DNA of 64,000 bases. Source: Purshia tridentata (taxonomy: Eukaryota > Streptophyta > Magnoliopsida > Rosales > Rosaceae). Both the position numbers and the translations under genes were made by a program. Shown piece by piece: positions 11,488-23,212 of this stretch. The first letter of the stretch is position 1; the number at the start of each line of letters is the position of its first letter. Location: contig QANT01008853.1 in NCBI GenBank assembly GCA_003254885.1, forward strand, positions 1 through 64,000, in the 5' to 3' direction. The notes below the pieces were generated by a model that had not been told where the DNA came from, made no database searches, and was given only the letters and a program-made list of their open reading frames with translations.

Positions 11488-12963
11488 ATAATTGAGACGA
11501 ATAGCATTTTCCAAAAAATAATAATGGTGGGTCCCAATTTTTTTGGTTACGATTATAGATCTTTTCAATGCCACAAATATTATCTTTTTCGCCACATTGG
11601 AGTGGCCCCTAGTAGATATGTGAGACCATTAATATGGAGTGAATATATGTTTATTGAAAATTCATGTTAAAAAAATTAATTTATTAATACCTGCTGGATA
11701 CATATGCCGGCACATTGTATAATTGTACTTTTTTAAAATATATTTTTAATTAAGACATTTAAAAATATAAACAGCATATTTTTTTATTAAAAGAATTTAA
11801 ACAGCATTGAAATTGCTCATTCTTTGTTTAAATTAAGCTAATATTAAATCTCCCTGGCCAAAAAAAAGAAGAAAAAAAAACCTAATATTAAATCCCTTCC
11901 GACATGACATGCCGCCTAAAATTATGCATAAAGGGCCTTGCTTGATGACCAACCCAAACGTCAGCAATGTAATTTTGTAAATGTACATGCATTATTTATT
12001 TTAACAATTTTGGCAAACACCTTGGCTACATAGCCTACATCAAGATGCATTCTTATATATTGTGTTCTTTTTTGTTGGATGAAATTCTTATTGTAATTTT
12101 ACTAGGTTTCTTTATCTTTGATTATAACATTACATGGTTTTCCTTCCAAGATAAATAAAGAAAACATGTTGAAATTTTACGTACTTTCCGAAAATGATTT
12201 GGTGAAATGAATATAAACGTATTTGTGGGAGCACAAATTACCCACAGGTGAAAATGTCAATCTAATTATCCTTTCCATAAAATAAAAGAGAAAAGAAAAG
12301 GTATTCAAAATTGAGGGAATGTCGATACGATGTTCCAATAGCAAAATACTATACAATAAGTCTTTACACACATGACAATAACGATCAGGTTATCGTGTAT
12401 TACTAACAGTTCGTTTGCAATTATATATTATTTTTTCTTGTTAGTGAATACATGTCACATTTTTTATCATATCTACTAATATTCTCAGTGTTGTTCCATC
12501 CTTTTGTAATTCAAATTTTGATTATTTGAGACGTTAGTGTAGTATTTTTCACGTGATCTCATTGTGTCAGAATATTCTAAACCAATGATTTAATATGTAT
12601 ATATTTATTTAGCAATTTGTCTTATTTATGAAATACGTGTTTTTTCAGGCTCTAAATTAACGGCTTGTTTACGCTTTCATAATATTTTTTTAAAAAATAA
12701 GTACAATACAATGGGCTTGTATTTTCCTCTTTTGATGGAAGGCTACTATATATATTGTATTTAATTTAAAACCATTGAGAATAAATATATTTTTTTTTAC
12801 TGGAATCCAATTCAGACAGCTTATTAAAATTCTGTTTACAAAATGTTTGTAATAGCATTAGAAATTTAGAATAATTATAACGTCAATCCATTTTCACTAT
12901 TTACCTCTTCAGTTTCAACAATTAATCCTTGATCCCTTTGACAATTGATCGTCTATCTCAAGC

Positions 12964-12985
12964 CACGTGGAAGTCCCGCCACGTG
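12964..12985. promoter_or_regulatory. Twin G-boxes (CCACGTGG) upstream of PLATZ
   Basis: CACGTG occurs at 12964-12969 and 12980-12985, sixteen bases apart, each in the extended palindrome CCACGTGG. This is the binding context of ABRE-type bZIP factors. They lie ~600 bases before the PLATZ start codon, so they may sit in its proximal promoter. Confidence 0.4.
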
Positions 12986-13282
12986 GAGTTCAAAGAGGCC
13001 TATATCATATTTGATGAACAACTAATTGGCCTATGCGTAGCCAAGTGGGTGACCTTGAGCGTACGTAGAGACGCAAAGAAGATCCAAAGTAGCGTAAGCG
13101 CCAAACCTACCCATCCCTGTCTATTCATCTGACGGCTTTCGCTTCACCTCAGCCACCACGCCCCATCTCAGCCGTATATTACCCTCAGCCCTCGCCACAT
13201 TAGTTTATGAGCCTTGTCCCCTAGTCTAAGCGTTGTTGTGTTGTTGAAGTCTAAGTTGCAGGTCGTTTAGGGCCTCCTCTGT

Positions 13283-13283
<1 letters not shown>

Positions 13284-13327
<44 letters not shown>
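13284..13327 (+). repeat. (CT)22 microsatellite in the PLATZ leader
   Basis: A 44-base uninterrupted CT run about 255 bases before the PLATZ start. CT-rich tracts are frequent in plant 5' leaders. Long pure runs like this are usually length-polymorphic. Confidence 0.9.
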
Positions 13328-13331
<4 letters not shown>

Positions 13332-13581
13332 GTACTCTCCGCCTGAGAAATTTCCAGTACACAGTGGCCATTGGGTACCCAAAGCCCCATCTAAAGCACA
13401 CCCATCACATTGTTTCAGACAGCCATTTATGCACATTCAGCTAATTTGACAATGGTAATGTGAAATGCTCTCTCTTTCTCTGTCTAGAAATGTGTACCCA
13501 TTTCAGTCCCTCTGCTTTCTCACGCTCACTGCTCACATCCACTTTTGGGTATTTAATAAATTAATTTAACAGGACACAACA

Positions 13582-14684
13582 ATGTCAATGTTGGTGCCTC
13601 CATGGCTAGAGCCATTGCTCACCACACCATTCTTCAATGTGTGCCGCACTCATGGAGACGCAGCCAGAAGCGAGTGCAACATGTTCTGCTTGGATTGCAG
13701 TGGAGATGCATTCTGCTTCTATTGCCGTTCCTCTAGACACAAAGATCACCAAGTGATTCAGGTGGGTCTCCATTTCATTCAATAACCTCTTCACCCAATT
13801 TGCTCAATCAATGGCTGCAAATGAGAATCACTTGGGTAATTTTATTTTTATTTTTATTTTGGGTTTTTTCTTAATTTTTTTTGGGGGGTTTTTTTAGATA
13901 AGGAGATCTTCCTACCATGATGTGGTGAGGGTTGCAGAGATACAGAAAGTGTTAGACATAAGTGGAGTTCAGACTTATGTAATTAACAGTGCCAGAGTTC
14001 TGTTCTTGAATGAGAGGCCTCAGCCTAAGGCTGGGAACAAAGGAGTTGCTCACATTTGTGAAATCTGTGGCAGAAGCCTGTTGGACCCATTTCGATTCTG
14101 CTCACTGGGTTGTAAGGTTAGCATTTATTCTCTTATTTTCCTTTCTTCTTCAATGTGCAATCAACCCCTAATTGCTTCACATTGTGCTCATCATTCACAT
14201 CACGCACAAGGGTCATACGCAATTTCCCATCACTCATACATCATCACCCACATTTCATCAAATACCCATCACCATCACCATCACCAGCATTTTTTACCCA
14301 CCATTGACAATGATCATTGTTTTGAGTCAAGGCACCACCACCACATGTATTATTACATCCATTGTAGATCCATAAGCATAATTATCTTGATTGTGGTAAT
14401 TAAATTGGGTTTTAACTAATTTCCCAATTTCATTTTTCTTTTTTTGAATGCTAAAGCTTGTGGGAATAAAGAGAAATGGGGATGCAAACTTTACCTTAGA
14501 GGCAAAGAATGAGGAGACAATTGGAAGAAGAGAAGGGATATCATCAAGAAGAGTGGCAATTAGAGAGGAAGAAGAGTTGCGTGAAGGCTCACAACAAGAC
14601 ATATACCCGCCCACGCCTCCTCCACCTCCTTCTGCAACAAGAAGAAGAAAGGGCATTCCTCATAGGGCACCCTTTGGGTCCTAA
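13582..14684 (+). CDS. PLATZ zinc-dependent DNA-binding transcription factor
   Basis: Three exons (13582-13761, 13898-14116, 14457-14684) with phase-0 GT-AG introns give 208 residues. Exon 1 carries the [13 protein letters not shown] start and a Cys/His cluster (C..H, C..FC..C, FC..C, HKDHQV). Exon 2 carries the highly conserved [32 protein letters not shown] and a second Cys set (CEIC..C..GCK). The tail is Glu- and Pro-rich and ends [14 protein letters not shown], a typical PLATZ ending. PLATZ proteins bind A/T-rich DNA and act in the nucleus, often as repressors in growth or dehydration responses. An alternative start exists: ATG at 13452 followed directly by a GT donor, splicing to 13573, would add MDTT. 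The intron before exon 3 has a (CAT)-rich microsatellite at ~14265-14287. Confidence 0.93.
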
Positions 14685-16511
14685 TTGGTAATTTAACCCC
14701 CTTTCATTTTCATCAAATAGAAAAAATAAATTGCCCTTCAAACACATTTTTTTTGAACCCTTTTTTTTTTTAGTGTCTTTGTTCAAGAAAGTGAAGGGTA
14801 AAAGTCTTTGAAAGTGGGGGATCAAAAAAGAAAAAAAAAAAAAAAAGGGTATATTGGTATTGGGGTATAGAAGAAAGTTTGTTCCTTTTGGGTTTAGGGT
14901 CCCAAACCCAAACAACAAATTCTCCCATTGTGAAGATGCAATAATGCATAATTGTTATTGATAGTTGCAAGGTGTACATGTCAATTAAGAAATTAAAAGC
15001 AAGTCTTTGTGGAATCCGATTTATAGTTTTTGTGGGCCCAGCCACCACATGGGCCGTTCACATAAAGAAACAACAGCTTTTTATTTGTTTAATACAAGTA
15101 ATGGGGCTAATCAACTTTCTATCATACCTTACCAAGTTTGGGGAGCTCCGTGAATTGGACATTTTATTTTTATTTATTTTATGTTTTTGCCATTAACATC
15201 AATCCTATGTGACAAGACAACTCCCAGGGGTGATACACTCATAGAAAGGTTATCATGATATATTCTTTTGTTTGATAAAAAAAATTCAAACTTAAAATCT
15301 CATCTATCAATGCAGAAAAATTAGATTAAATGCTAGTTGGTGATTAGCATGAATACTAGATAGAGATTTTGGATCAAAACTCTTAGAGAGGTAAGAAATG
15401 TTAAAATTTACTTGAAACGTGTAGTTTGTGAATAATTTTTTGTCTGGTTTGTAACAAATTGTGGAAAACCAACAAAAAAACTTCTGAAACGAACTTCTGA
15501 TGATCTAGCAGTCAAAGGACGAGTTGAAACTGATCAACCAAAGCGTCTTAAATTCAAATCTTAAAATATTCGAATACATTCGTATATTTACCTTAAAACT
15601 TTACAAGAATTGGATGGAAAAGATTTTTCTCATTTTTGCAATGCATAATTGTATCGGTGAAAAAAATAAATAGAAAAGATGGATAATATTCCTTGTATTT
15701 TAAATTTTATAAGAATGAAAAAGTCAAGTGGGTCAAAAAGATTTTTTCTGCTTAAACAAAAAAAGGAAAACCATGTGACATGAGAAAGTTTCAAAATTGA
15801 ATTTATTGTGAAGAGGTTTGAAGAGAGGGACCAAAGGCACCGTCTATGGTTTTGTAAACTAGCAGGGAAGTGCAACATGTAGGTAGAGTGAATGGGGATT
15901 GATGGACACTTGGGGTCCCTCTTCGACAAATTAACTAAGATGGTAGGTACCGTATTTTATTACTATTTATGATATCATTAGTGTGACAATTGACCTAAGT
16001 TTCAAAATAAAGTGCGACATTGACCTTAATTTTTTAAAAAAAGTGTGACCTTTGGCCCAAAAAAAAAAAAATGTATGATCATTGACCGCTGACCTTTGTC
16101 TAGGGATCCATGATGAAGCTCGACCACTGACAAATTTTTGTATTGTTTTTCCGAAATTGTAAAATAGTTTTAATTCTATTTTCAGTTGTCTAGATCGTTT
16201 TGGTTGGGTAGTACGGTAGTATTAAATGCTACGAATTTTAGGTACAGTGAATACTACTGACAAAAAATGATGAGTGCAGATGTCAAAGACAGTGTGATTG
16301 TTTGTCATACAATTTATTGGCTCAAAAAGTCAAATCGATTTACTAATCTCGCCAATTACGTAGGACTCGGTTTTTGGCTTCATTTCTTTCTCTTGTTCAC
16401 ATTGTTCGAATCAGACCGCTTCGCATAAAACTTTCCGAGAAAACCCAACTCTGCCAAATACTTGAAATTGAAGTGAACCTCTCTGTGATTCTTGCTTCTT
16501 CATTGTTAGAT

Positions 16512-16547
<36 letters not shown>

Positions 16548-17397
16548 AGCTGGACCACGAAAGCCCACTTTCGAGGAAGCCATGCTCAGGTTAATTGAAC
16601 TCAGGTCCATGACAAATGGTCTTGGACTAGGCTTTTTCTGGCCATTCGAATACTAAACATTACTAAGTAATAAAATGCAAAATAAAAACTTCATTAAAAT
16701 ATCTCTTAAAATAAATTTCGTCCTTAAAGTTAAAAATTCCATTTTGCTCTTGAACTTTTTAAATGACTTCCACAAGTTAAGTTCTGTCAATTTGATTAAT
16801 TCATTAGTTCAGTTTTTATCTTAACTTTAATTAATTTATTAAATCTCCATCAAATTTTGTAAATTTATACTATTTTTAAAGTTATGCATTTCATCTTTAC
16901 AACCATATAAAGATCACTGCAAACGAAACTCTAAACACCAGATAATGAATGGAATTTATGACAATTGCTTTATAAGAATCATTTGTCAAGTTTGTGAGAA
17001 AAAATAAGAAGATTTAAAGCAAAGTAAAAATTTTTTTATTTAAGGGGTATTTTCACAAATAAATCTATATTAAATCAGATATATGTTTATGCTAGTCAAA
17101 ATTTGAAACTAGAATGTTAACTTGAGTTTAAGCAACGTTTTATTATCATCTTTCTATCAATCACAAATTCACAATGTCTTTTTAATTAATATAATTTGTA
17201 TGGAGTAATGTGTCGGAGACTTGGAGTTGAGAAATGATGAATAAAGTTATCTAGCTTATTTTTTCACAAAAGAAATCATTATTAAATAAAAAAATGAATA
17301 CTCCTAGTCCTAATAAACCACCTACGATATTTTATCGACACAATAAGAGTTCGACTCTGGTTTTAATATAGAAAATAATAAAAAAACGTAAGCAACC
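14685..17397. other. Gene-free interval between PLATZ and the ATL gene
   Basis: Holds the PLATZ 3' end, an A run near 14828, a set of short imperfect repeats at ~15975-16140 built on 'gtgtgacattgacc'-like words, and a (CT)n microsatellite at 16513-16543. ORFs here are short and look random. No RNA gene or transposon was recognised. Confidence 0.55.
16513..16543 (+). repeat. (CT)n microsatellite
   Basis: A run of about 15 CT units with no gene immediately next to it. Confidence 0.9.
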
Positions 17398-18450
17398 CTA
17401 ACAAGGAAGAACTCCATGGCCGTTGGCCGAGGTGGTACTGCGCAGTTGTGAAAGAGATCTTATCAAAACCGAAGACATCCGATCGAACTGCCGCATCGAT
17501 CGCGCCTTGAACGACCCGCAGTCCATAACAACCGCTTTCGAAGAATCAGAGGGAGAAGAAGATGACGACAACGATGAAGATGGTGAAGATGAAGAGGGCT
17601 TGTCAATCTCATCGCGCTCTGTCTGTATGCTAATAAGCACATGGGATGCATGGGATTGATCCAACGACAACGACCTCTCCAACGACGTCGTTTCAAAACT
17701 CTGCTGCTTATTATTATTATTATTGTCATTCCCTTCTACGGGCAACAACACCAATGACACACAATGCCTGAGCAAACCATGATCCCGTTTTGGTAATTGG
17801 ACCGCCATTGAAGTACTATTGCTAAGTACACCCACACCCCCTTGATCTGGGTCACCATGAGGGTGTGGTGAGCAATTAACACTGGCTTCTTCTCTGTCTC
17901 CCTCTCTAACTTGATCATCATCATGATCATGATGACCATGATGACCATGATGACCATGACCATCTTCTACAAGCAATGATGTGACAGAGCTATTGGGTAC
18001 AGCTATGGCTGATCTACAAACTGGGCAATTTGTGTGTGCCAAGAACCATTTGTCTATGCAAGAGTTGTGAAACACATGCTTGCAATTGGGCAAGAGTCTC
18101 ACCATGTCACCCTCCTCCAGCTCACCCAAGCAAATCACGCACTCGCTTCGATCAACAGGAAACAGTTCGCCATTTTTGGTCGAGTAAGAGAGGATTGGGA
18201 TTGCTCTGAGAACTTTGTGATCGACCCCAAAAGCGTTTTGGCCGATTGGTTGCAATGAGAGGTTCGCAGCAGCGGCAGCTTCTTGAAATTGTCTTTGTCT
18301 CTGTCTCCTCCTGCTGAGGAAGAACCGTACCACTATGAAATGGTATGCGAGGATTGCCAGAGTGGTGCAGACCACGCCGGCCATGGAGATCAAAAGGGGT
18401 GTGAAGTAAGACCCTGAAGAACCTTCGACTGGGGACCCAACGCTCTCCAT
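17398..18450 (-). CDS. ATL-family RING-H2 E3 ubiquitin ligase
   Basis: An intronless frame of 350 residues, typical for the ATL family. One membrane helix lies near the N-terminus (residues ~16-44, LLISMAGVVCTTLAILAYHF) followed by a basic RRRQRQRQ stop-transfer stretch. A GVDHKVLRAIP segment corresponds to the GLD motif. The RING-H2 finger reads CVICLGELEEGD, LPNCKHVFHNSC, DKWFLAHTNCPVC: all eight metal ligands, the Pro two before the third Cys and the Trp that contacts E2 are present. After the RING comes a His/Asp-rich tract from a nine-base repeat (17,915-17,965), then an Asn run and a Ser-rich tail. ATLs are membrane-anchored ligases that ubiquitinate targets in defence, ABA and nutrient responses. 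The exact subclade is uncertain. Confidence 0.92.
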   Translation of the reverse strand: MESVGSPVEGSSGSYFTPLLISMAGVVCTTLAILAYHFIVVRFFLSRRRQRQRQFQEAAAAANLSLQPIGQNAFGVDHKVLRAIPILSYSTKNGELFPVDRSECVICLGELEEGDMVRLLPNCKHVFHNSCIDKWFLAHTNCPVCRSAIAVPNSSVTSLLVEDGHGHHGHHGHHDHDDDQVREGDREEASVNCSPHPHGDPDQGGVGVLSNSTSMAVQLPKRDHGLLRHCVSLVLLPVEGNDNNNNNKQQSFETTSLERSLSLDQSHASHVLISIQTERDEIDKPSSSSPSSSLSSSSSPSDSSKAVVMDCGSFKARSMRQFDRMSSVLIRSLSQLRSTTSANGHGVLPC

Positions 18451-18597
18451 GGCTCATTTCCTTTTGGGGTGTGTTTTGTGTTTGCTAAGAGTTTGAGACT
18501 TTGCTTGTGAATTGGGGTTTGGGTTTGGAGGTTGATTTACAAAGATTGATGATCAGAGACAGACAGGTCTGTAAGAGCCTCTGCTTGTGAATTGGGT

Positions 18598-18614
18598 CAT
18601 GCATGAATATATAA
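18598..18614 (-). promoter_or_regulatory. Candidate core promoter of the ATL gene (TATA plus RY motif)
   Basis: A TATATA box at 18608-18613 lies ~158 bases upstream of the ATL start codon, next to a CATGCATG palindrome (RY-type element) at 18598-18605. The position is reasonable for a plant gene with a ~120-base leader. Support is from motif and distance only. Confidence 0.35.
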
Positions 18615-20511
18615 CCGTGGGAGCATATTGTTCCATTGAAATTGGGGTTGATCCAATGATCCGTTGAGAGCTTCAAGTGGGTTACACGTAAGAGGAATTT
18701 GGTGTGGACAGTGACCACGGTCAAGTTTTTGCGGTACAGCTTTGGACAGGTGTTGGTGTGACAGAGAGTAGTGAAATCCAAATCATTTGGATGGCTATGA
18801 AATAATATTTTGTGATAGAGACTACAAAGATTTGGTCTTTTGGAGAAATCTAAGCAAATGAGTTTGGGACAGGTGGGTTGCTTTAGGGGACAGAGAGGTC
18901 ACAGATATACATTGTAGGTACGTATAGACTATATAGATTATCCAAGGTACCAATAAATTTGACTAATTGGTGCCATGGGACCTCCCGCCATGTGTGGCTT
19001 TCTGTGGTCACTTGGGTGGTGGATGCTGACTATTTTCCCACAGACAGACGCAGTAGAGATTTGTTTGGGTATGATTTTGGTGCCTCTCTCTCATTAATTT
19101 ATTAGATTGTTGGTTTTTTTATTGTAGCCGCTCCATGTTTTGTGGGGCAAGGACTAAGGACTAGGGACTAGGCTTATTTAAAATCCATGTCAAGCGGCCT
19201 GGTCTTCATGCTTTCTATTTGATCGAACTTCGTTCCGCAACTCACGAAAATTAGAAAGAAGTTTCATGTGTTCAACAGAGAATATTCCATAGAAACATAA
19301 ATGGGCCAAAGGGGTTGGCATAAATTTTACTGTAGACTCAAGCGCGGCCCAAATTTCAGGTCTTGAAGGCAGTGGGGGATGACAAGTCTACGCGGGGAAA
19401 TTCTCATAATGGTGCCTTTACTGTGAAGTCAGTTTGTGAGATGACAATAGGCTTTTGCTTCTACTTGTTGGAGCGTATGGACATGGAGAAACAATGGCTT
19501 GGGGGCTCTGCTGCTTTTCCAGGTAGGGGCATGTAATTATATATGACCTAGAAGGAGGAAGAATCTCACCCCCCTCCAAATGTAGGAGCTGGTTCATGTT
19601 CATGTTTTTGCTTCTACTTGTTCATCATGTTCATGTTTACAGGGACATGAATGGTGACAGATAAGGTGTCACTTTGTTTGAATCACCCCATCCTTGGGTT
19701 TGTCTTTGGGTCACTAGCTAGGTCCCATTTTACTTCGAAATTGAATCTTCAACATATTCTGTTTTTTTCTTTTGTGAGTGATAATATTGTGTTTGGGTTT
19801 AAAGTAGGTCGTGTTGAGGTTTGATATAAGTTTAAATTCTTAAAACCCAATATTCTTTTGAGTGATTTCAAAGATTAGAAAATTTGGATAAGCACACAAA
19901 GATTAGTAGAGGATTAAAATCCTTTTGAATGCTGTCAAGCCTTACAAGTAATGGATCATAAGTATTTTTCATCTTTATTAAATTAAAGTCCACCAATCAT
20001 GTTAATAGTAACCACCAAAATTCGAAAGTTTAGGCGTTTTCTTTTTAGAAAATATTGGTAATATTTTTTTCTTTTAAATTTCTGACATGTACACATGAAC
20101 AACTCCATGCCAATTCATCCTGCCAGTAATACTCTAACTTATAAATTTATAATAATGAAGGAGGTTGGTGTAAATTAGGAAAATATTGAGAATTTTATTA
20201 TAATCTCCCTAATCAACGAAAGTTGTGTAATTTACGATGAAAATTTAGTCAAACGTTTGATTAAGAAGATAGAAATTAATATAGAATATATTAGAGTAGT
20301 AGACACATGGTGGATCATTTATTAGCAATTAGCTCGTGATCCAAGTTAGAAAAGTCAGAGCATATGATTCTGACCTTGTGGGGCTTCACTTGAAGGAATC
20401 TTTTTTATTCACTCAAAATAAACCAAAATAACAGGCTATTGGCTACCAGTCATCGTCTATCTCAAGCAGATACCACAGATCAGATTCCGTGCTCATCAGT
20501 CCCAGTGAATC
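18615..20511. other. Divergent intergenic region between ATL (-) and PLUTO (+)
   Basis: Contains the promoters of both genes. Apart from a short LINE-like relic at ~19,378-19,446 I see only unique sequence, including a repeated 'tgttcatgtt' word near 19,600-19,640. Confidence 0.5.
19378..19446 (+). mobile_element. Possible LINE relic (RT zinc-binding segment)
   Basis: One frame reads DDKSTRGNSHNGAFTVKSVC, similar to the NGxFTVKSAY stretch found before the zinc-binding domain in plant non-LTR reverse-transcriptase ORFs. Only ~23 codons are readable and no other LINE parts are seen, so this is weak. Confidence 0.25.
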
Positions 20512-22218
20512 ATGGTGTTCAAATGTCTCAGCTTCAATCTCCATCTCCATCCCCACAACACCTTCCCCTCTGCAATAACAGTTAATCCAAGACCTGCTAC
20601 CACTCCTTTGTTGTCAACTCCCATAAATACCAAATTCAACATAATTCATGGCAAATCCCACCATCGTCTTTCCCTTAGAAGCCCCATTTTCACCACCATG
20701 GCATCAACCCAATACACTCCTGACCCCGAATTCGATGAATTCGATCCCGATCCCACGCTTACTAACGACGATCTCAAGCCCACAACTCCGGCCCAACGGA
20801 CTTTTTCCCGGTGGGAATTGGCTAGTCTTTGGGTTGGCCTTGTTGTGGGTGTGCCAACTTACTACCTGGCTGGTAGTCTTGTTGACCTTGGCATGGCTTG
20901 GTGGCAAGGAATTGCCACAGTTGTAGCTGCCAACATAATACTACTAGTCCCTCTAGTCCTTACTGGCCATCCAGGAACACGCTATGGCATCTCATTCCCA
21001 GTTTTGGCTCGCTCCTCATTTGGTATTCATGGTGCTCATATTCCCACTCTTCTTAGAGCCTTGGTTGGCTGTGGTTGGTATGGAATTGAGACTTGGATTG
21101 GTGGGGAGGCAATTTTTCTTCTATTACCAAATTCCATCAAACAATCCTCTCTGTCCCAATTCCTACCTTGGCTAGGCACATCCCCACTAGAATTTGCTTG
21201 TTTTATTGTGTTTTGGGTTGTCCAATTGGCCGTTGTTTGGAAAGGAATGGATGGAATCAGAAAGCTTGAGAAGTACTCAGCTCCAATCCTCATTGTCCTC
21301 ACTTCCTGCCTTCTTACTTGGGCATATGTCAAAGCTGGTGGCTTTAGCCACATGCTTTCTTTGTCCTCCAGGCTCACCTCCAAACAATTTTGGTCCCTCT
21401 TTTTTCCTTCTCTCACCGCAAACATAAGCTTTTGGGCCACTCTTGCTCTTAACATACCAGATTTCACCAGATATGCCAAGAGCCAGACTGATCAAGTTAT
21501 CGGTCAATCGGGGCTTCCAATTTTCATGGGGGCATTCACATTTGTTGGCCTAGCAGTAACCTGCTCGACTGAAGTCATTTTTGGGCATGTCATTTCCAAT
21601 CCAATCCAACTTCTTGGCCAAATTGGAGGAGTCTCAACAGTAGTCCTAGCCATTTTTGGTGTTAGCCTTGCCACACTTACAACCAATATTGCGGCCAATG
21701 TTGTGGCCCCTGCAAATGCTCTTGTCAATCTTAGTCCTTCAAAGTTCACCTTCAGAAGTGGAGCCCTTCTCACAGCGTTGCTTGGAATTGCATTTCAACC
21801 CTGGAGGCTTCTTAGATCAAGTGAGAGCTTTGTTTACACATGGCTAGTTGGATATTCTGCTCTGTTGGGTCCAATTGGAGGCATAATTCTAACAGATTAT
21901 TATCTTATCCACCACACAAACTTGAACATAAAGGACTTGTACTCCATAAGTCCTTATGGGGATTACTACTATTCAAGAGGATACAATTTGGCAGCAATGG
22001 CAGCTCTCGTCTTGGGGATTTTGCCGGTGGTTCCAGGTTTCTTGCAAAAAATTGGGGTTCTTACTTCGGTATCAGACATATATGTGATCCTCTACAACAA
22101 TGCCTGGTTTGTCAGTTTTTTCTCCGCAGGTTTTCTCTATTGGCTTCTGTCACATTTGACAGCAAAACAGAAGCACTCTCTACCTAAACAAGACCCCCTC
22201 CTGCCTCCTGCAAACTAG
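20512..22218 (+). CDS. PLUTO: PLUTO/NCS1 plastid nucleobase transporter
   Basis: A single uninterrupted frame of 568 residues. The first ~62 residues are rich in Ser, Thr, Pro and basic residues and low in acids, as in chloroplast transit peptides, ending near FTTMAS. The body is a nucleobase-cation-symport-1 transporter: [20 protein letters not shown] at the first helix, the [21 protein letters not shown] signature, [13 protein letters not shown], and [20 protein letters not shown]. About twelve membrane segments can be drawn and the C-terminus is short and hydrophilic. The Arabidopsis protein moves uracil, adenine and guanine across the plastid inner envelope, linking plastid pyrimidine synthesis to the cytosol. 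The gene has no introns. An internal Met at 20700 could start a form without the transit peptide. Confidence 0.93.
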   Translation: MVFKCLSFNLHLHPHNTFPSAITVNPRPATTPLLSTPINTKFNIIHGKSHHRLSLRSPIFTTMASTQYTPDPEFDEFDPDPTLTNDDLKPTTPAQRTFSRWELASLWVGLVVGVPTYYLAGSLVDLGMAWWQGIATVVAANIILLVPLVLTGHPGTRYGISFPVLARSSFGIHGAHIPTLLRALVGCGWYGIETWIGGEAIFLLLPNSIKQSSLSQFLPWLGTSPLEFACFIVFWVVQLAVVWKGMDGIRKLEKYSAPILIVLTSCLLTWAYVKAGGFSHMLSLSSRLTSKQFWSLFFPSLTANISFWATLALNIPDFTRYAKSQTDQVIGQSGLPIFMGAFTFVGLAVTCSTEVIFGHVISNPIQLLGQIGGVSTVVLAIFGVSLATLTTNIAANVVAPANALVNLSPSKFTFRSGALLTALLGIAFQPWRLLRSSESFVYTWLVGYSALLGPIGGIILTDYYLIHHTNLNIKDLYSISPYGDYYYSRGYNLAAMAALVLGILPVVPGFLQKIGVLTSVSDIYVILYNNAWFVSFFSAGFLYWLLSHLTAKQKHSLPKQDPLLPPAN

Positions 22219-23010
22219 CTAGGGTCTTTCAGTTTCCATTTTCATTCAACACAAATAAATTTGCATACAGTTTGTAAATAAGAAAACTTTTTCTTGACAT
22301 GTAATCTGAAATTTCTGTATATTGAATGGAATCAGAATTCAAAGTTGTCAACCTGTCATTGCAAAATGTGTAATATCTCAGCAGCCAAAGCGATTTACTT
22401 GTGATAAAATTACATGATACTTCAAATAATAGTTTCAACATATTGCATCTACAAGTCTTCAATCATTGTGAATGATGCAAATTATTGGTATGGTACCTTT
22501 TCAATTATCCAAAAATTATGGGACCAGCTGTGGCAGATGCTTGATGCTTGCTTGCTTGCTCATGTGTATGTTACAGTTACAGCTGGTGTGCTGCGAATTA
22601 AATATACATATATGGGGATCTATTTCATTATTAATTTCCGGGGTTTCTGTTTCTGGGTCATGGGACATTGAATAATGGCATTAAGTAAAAACCAAAATAA
22701 TGGCATTAAGCAAAATGAACATGAAAATGACAAAATCACATCCCATGAAAGCATCTGAAGCATTCCATCCCTGTCCTAATTCCCAATATCAAATAAAAAT
22801 TGCATCACACAAAAAATAACAAAGATAATAATAAATCACCCTAAACGAGGATACATCCAATCCAAGGATAATGATAAAAAGTTGTCTCTTTTTTTCTTCT
22901 TTTTATTTTGGATCAGTAACCAAGTTTGGATTAAATTGAGAAACTCCTAGCTAACTACACACTTCAAACATGAGGAATTTGATTCACCACATAAGAGTAA
23001 ATGTTACCTC

Positions 23011-23212
23011 TGTTTTATTAGAGTATAACACAATGCATTTAAAGGATGCTTGAAAGAATGGTTGTTTCCTCTTTTGGTTGAGTCACACTTTAGTTGTGGT
23101 GTGATTGCCAAATCTTACGTTGTTTTATCAGAATATGACTTTGGGATGCTAAAAAAAATGGTTGCTTTCCTCTTTTAGGTTGTGTCACACTCATAGTTGT
23201 GATGTGATTGCC
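23011..23212. repeat. Diverged ~100-bp tandem duplication
   Basis: Units at 23,011-23,109 and 23,121-23,212 share words such as tgttttat, aatggttg, cctctttt, gtcacact and gtgattgcc in the same order. The copies have many differences, so the duplication is old. Confidence 0.6.

Larger units (their letters stand above)
5765..12963. other. Long gene-free AT-rich interval with small repeats
   Basis: Between the VPS37 promoter and the PLATZ gene no open frame longer than ~115 codons occurs and none resembles a protein family. The part next to VPS37 (5765-6100) is less AT-rich and probably holds its promoter. The rest carries separately listed MITE-like elements, two sets of direct duplications, one LTR-type fossil and one short dispersed repeat. 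Everything else is simple AT-rich DNA in which I see no further structure. Confidence 0.6.

Noticed and set aside
14172-14375. 67-codon frame in PLATZ intron 2
   Set aside because: Made of CAT/ATC microsatellite sequence inside an intron defined by conserved flanking exons.
21036-21479. 147-codon minus-strand frame opposite PLUTO
   Set aside because: Antisense shadow of transmembrane coding sequence, with no domain or start context.
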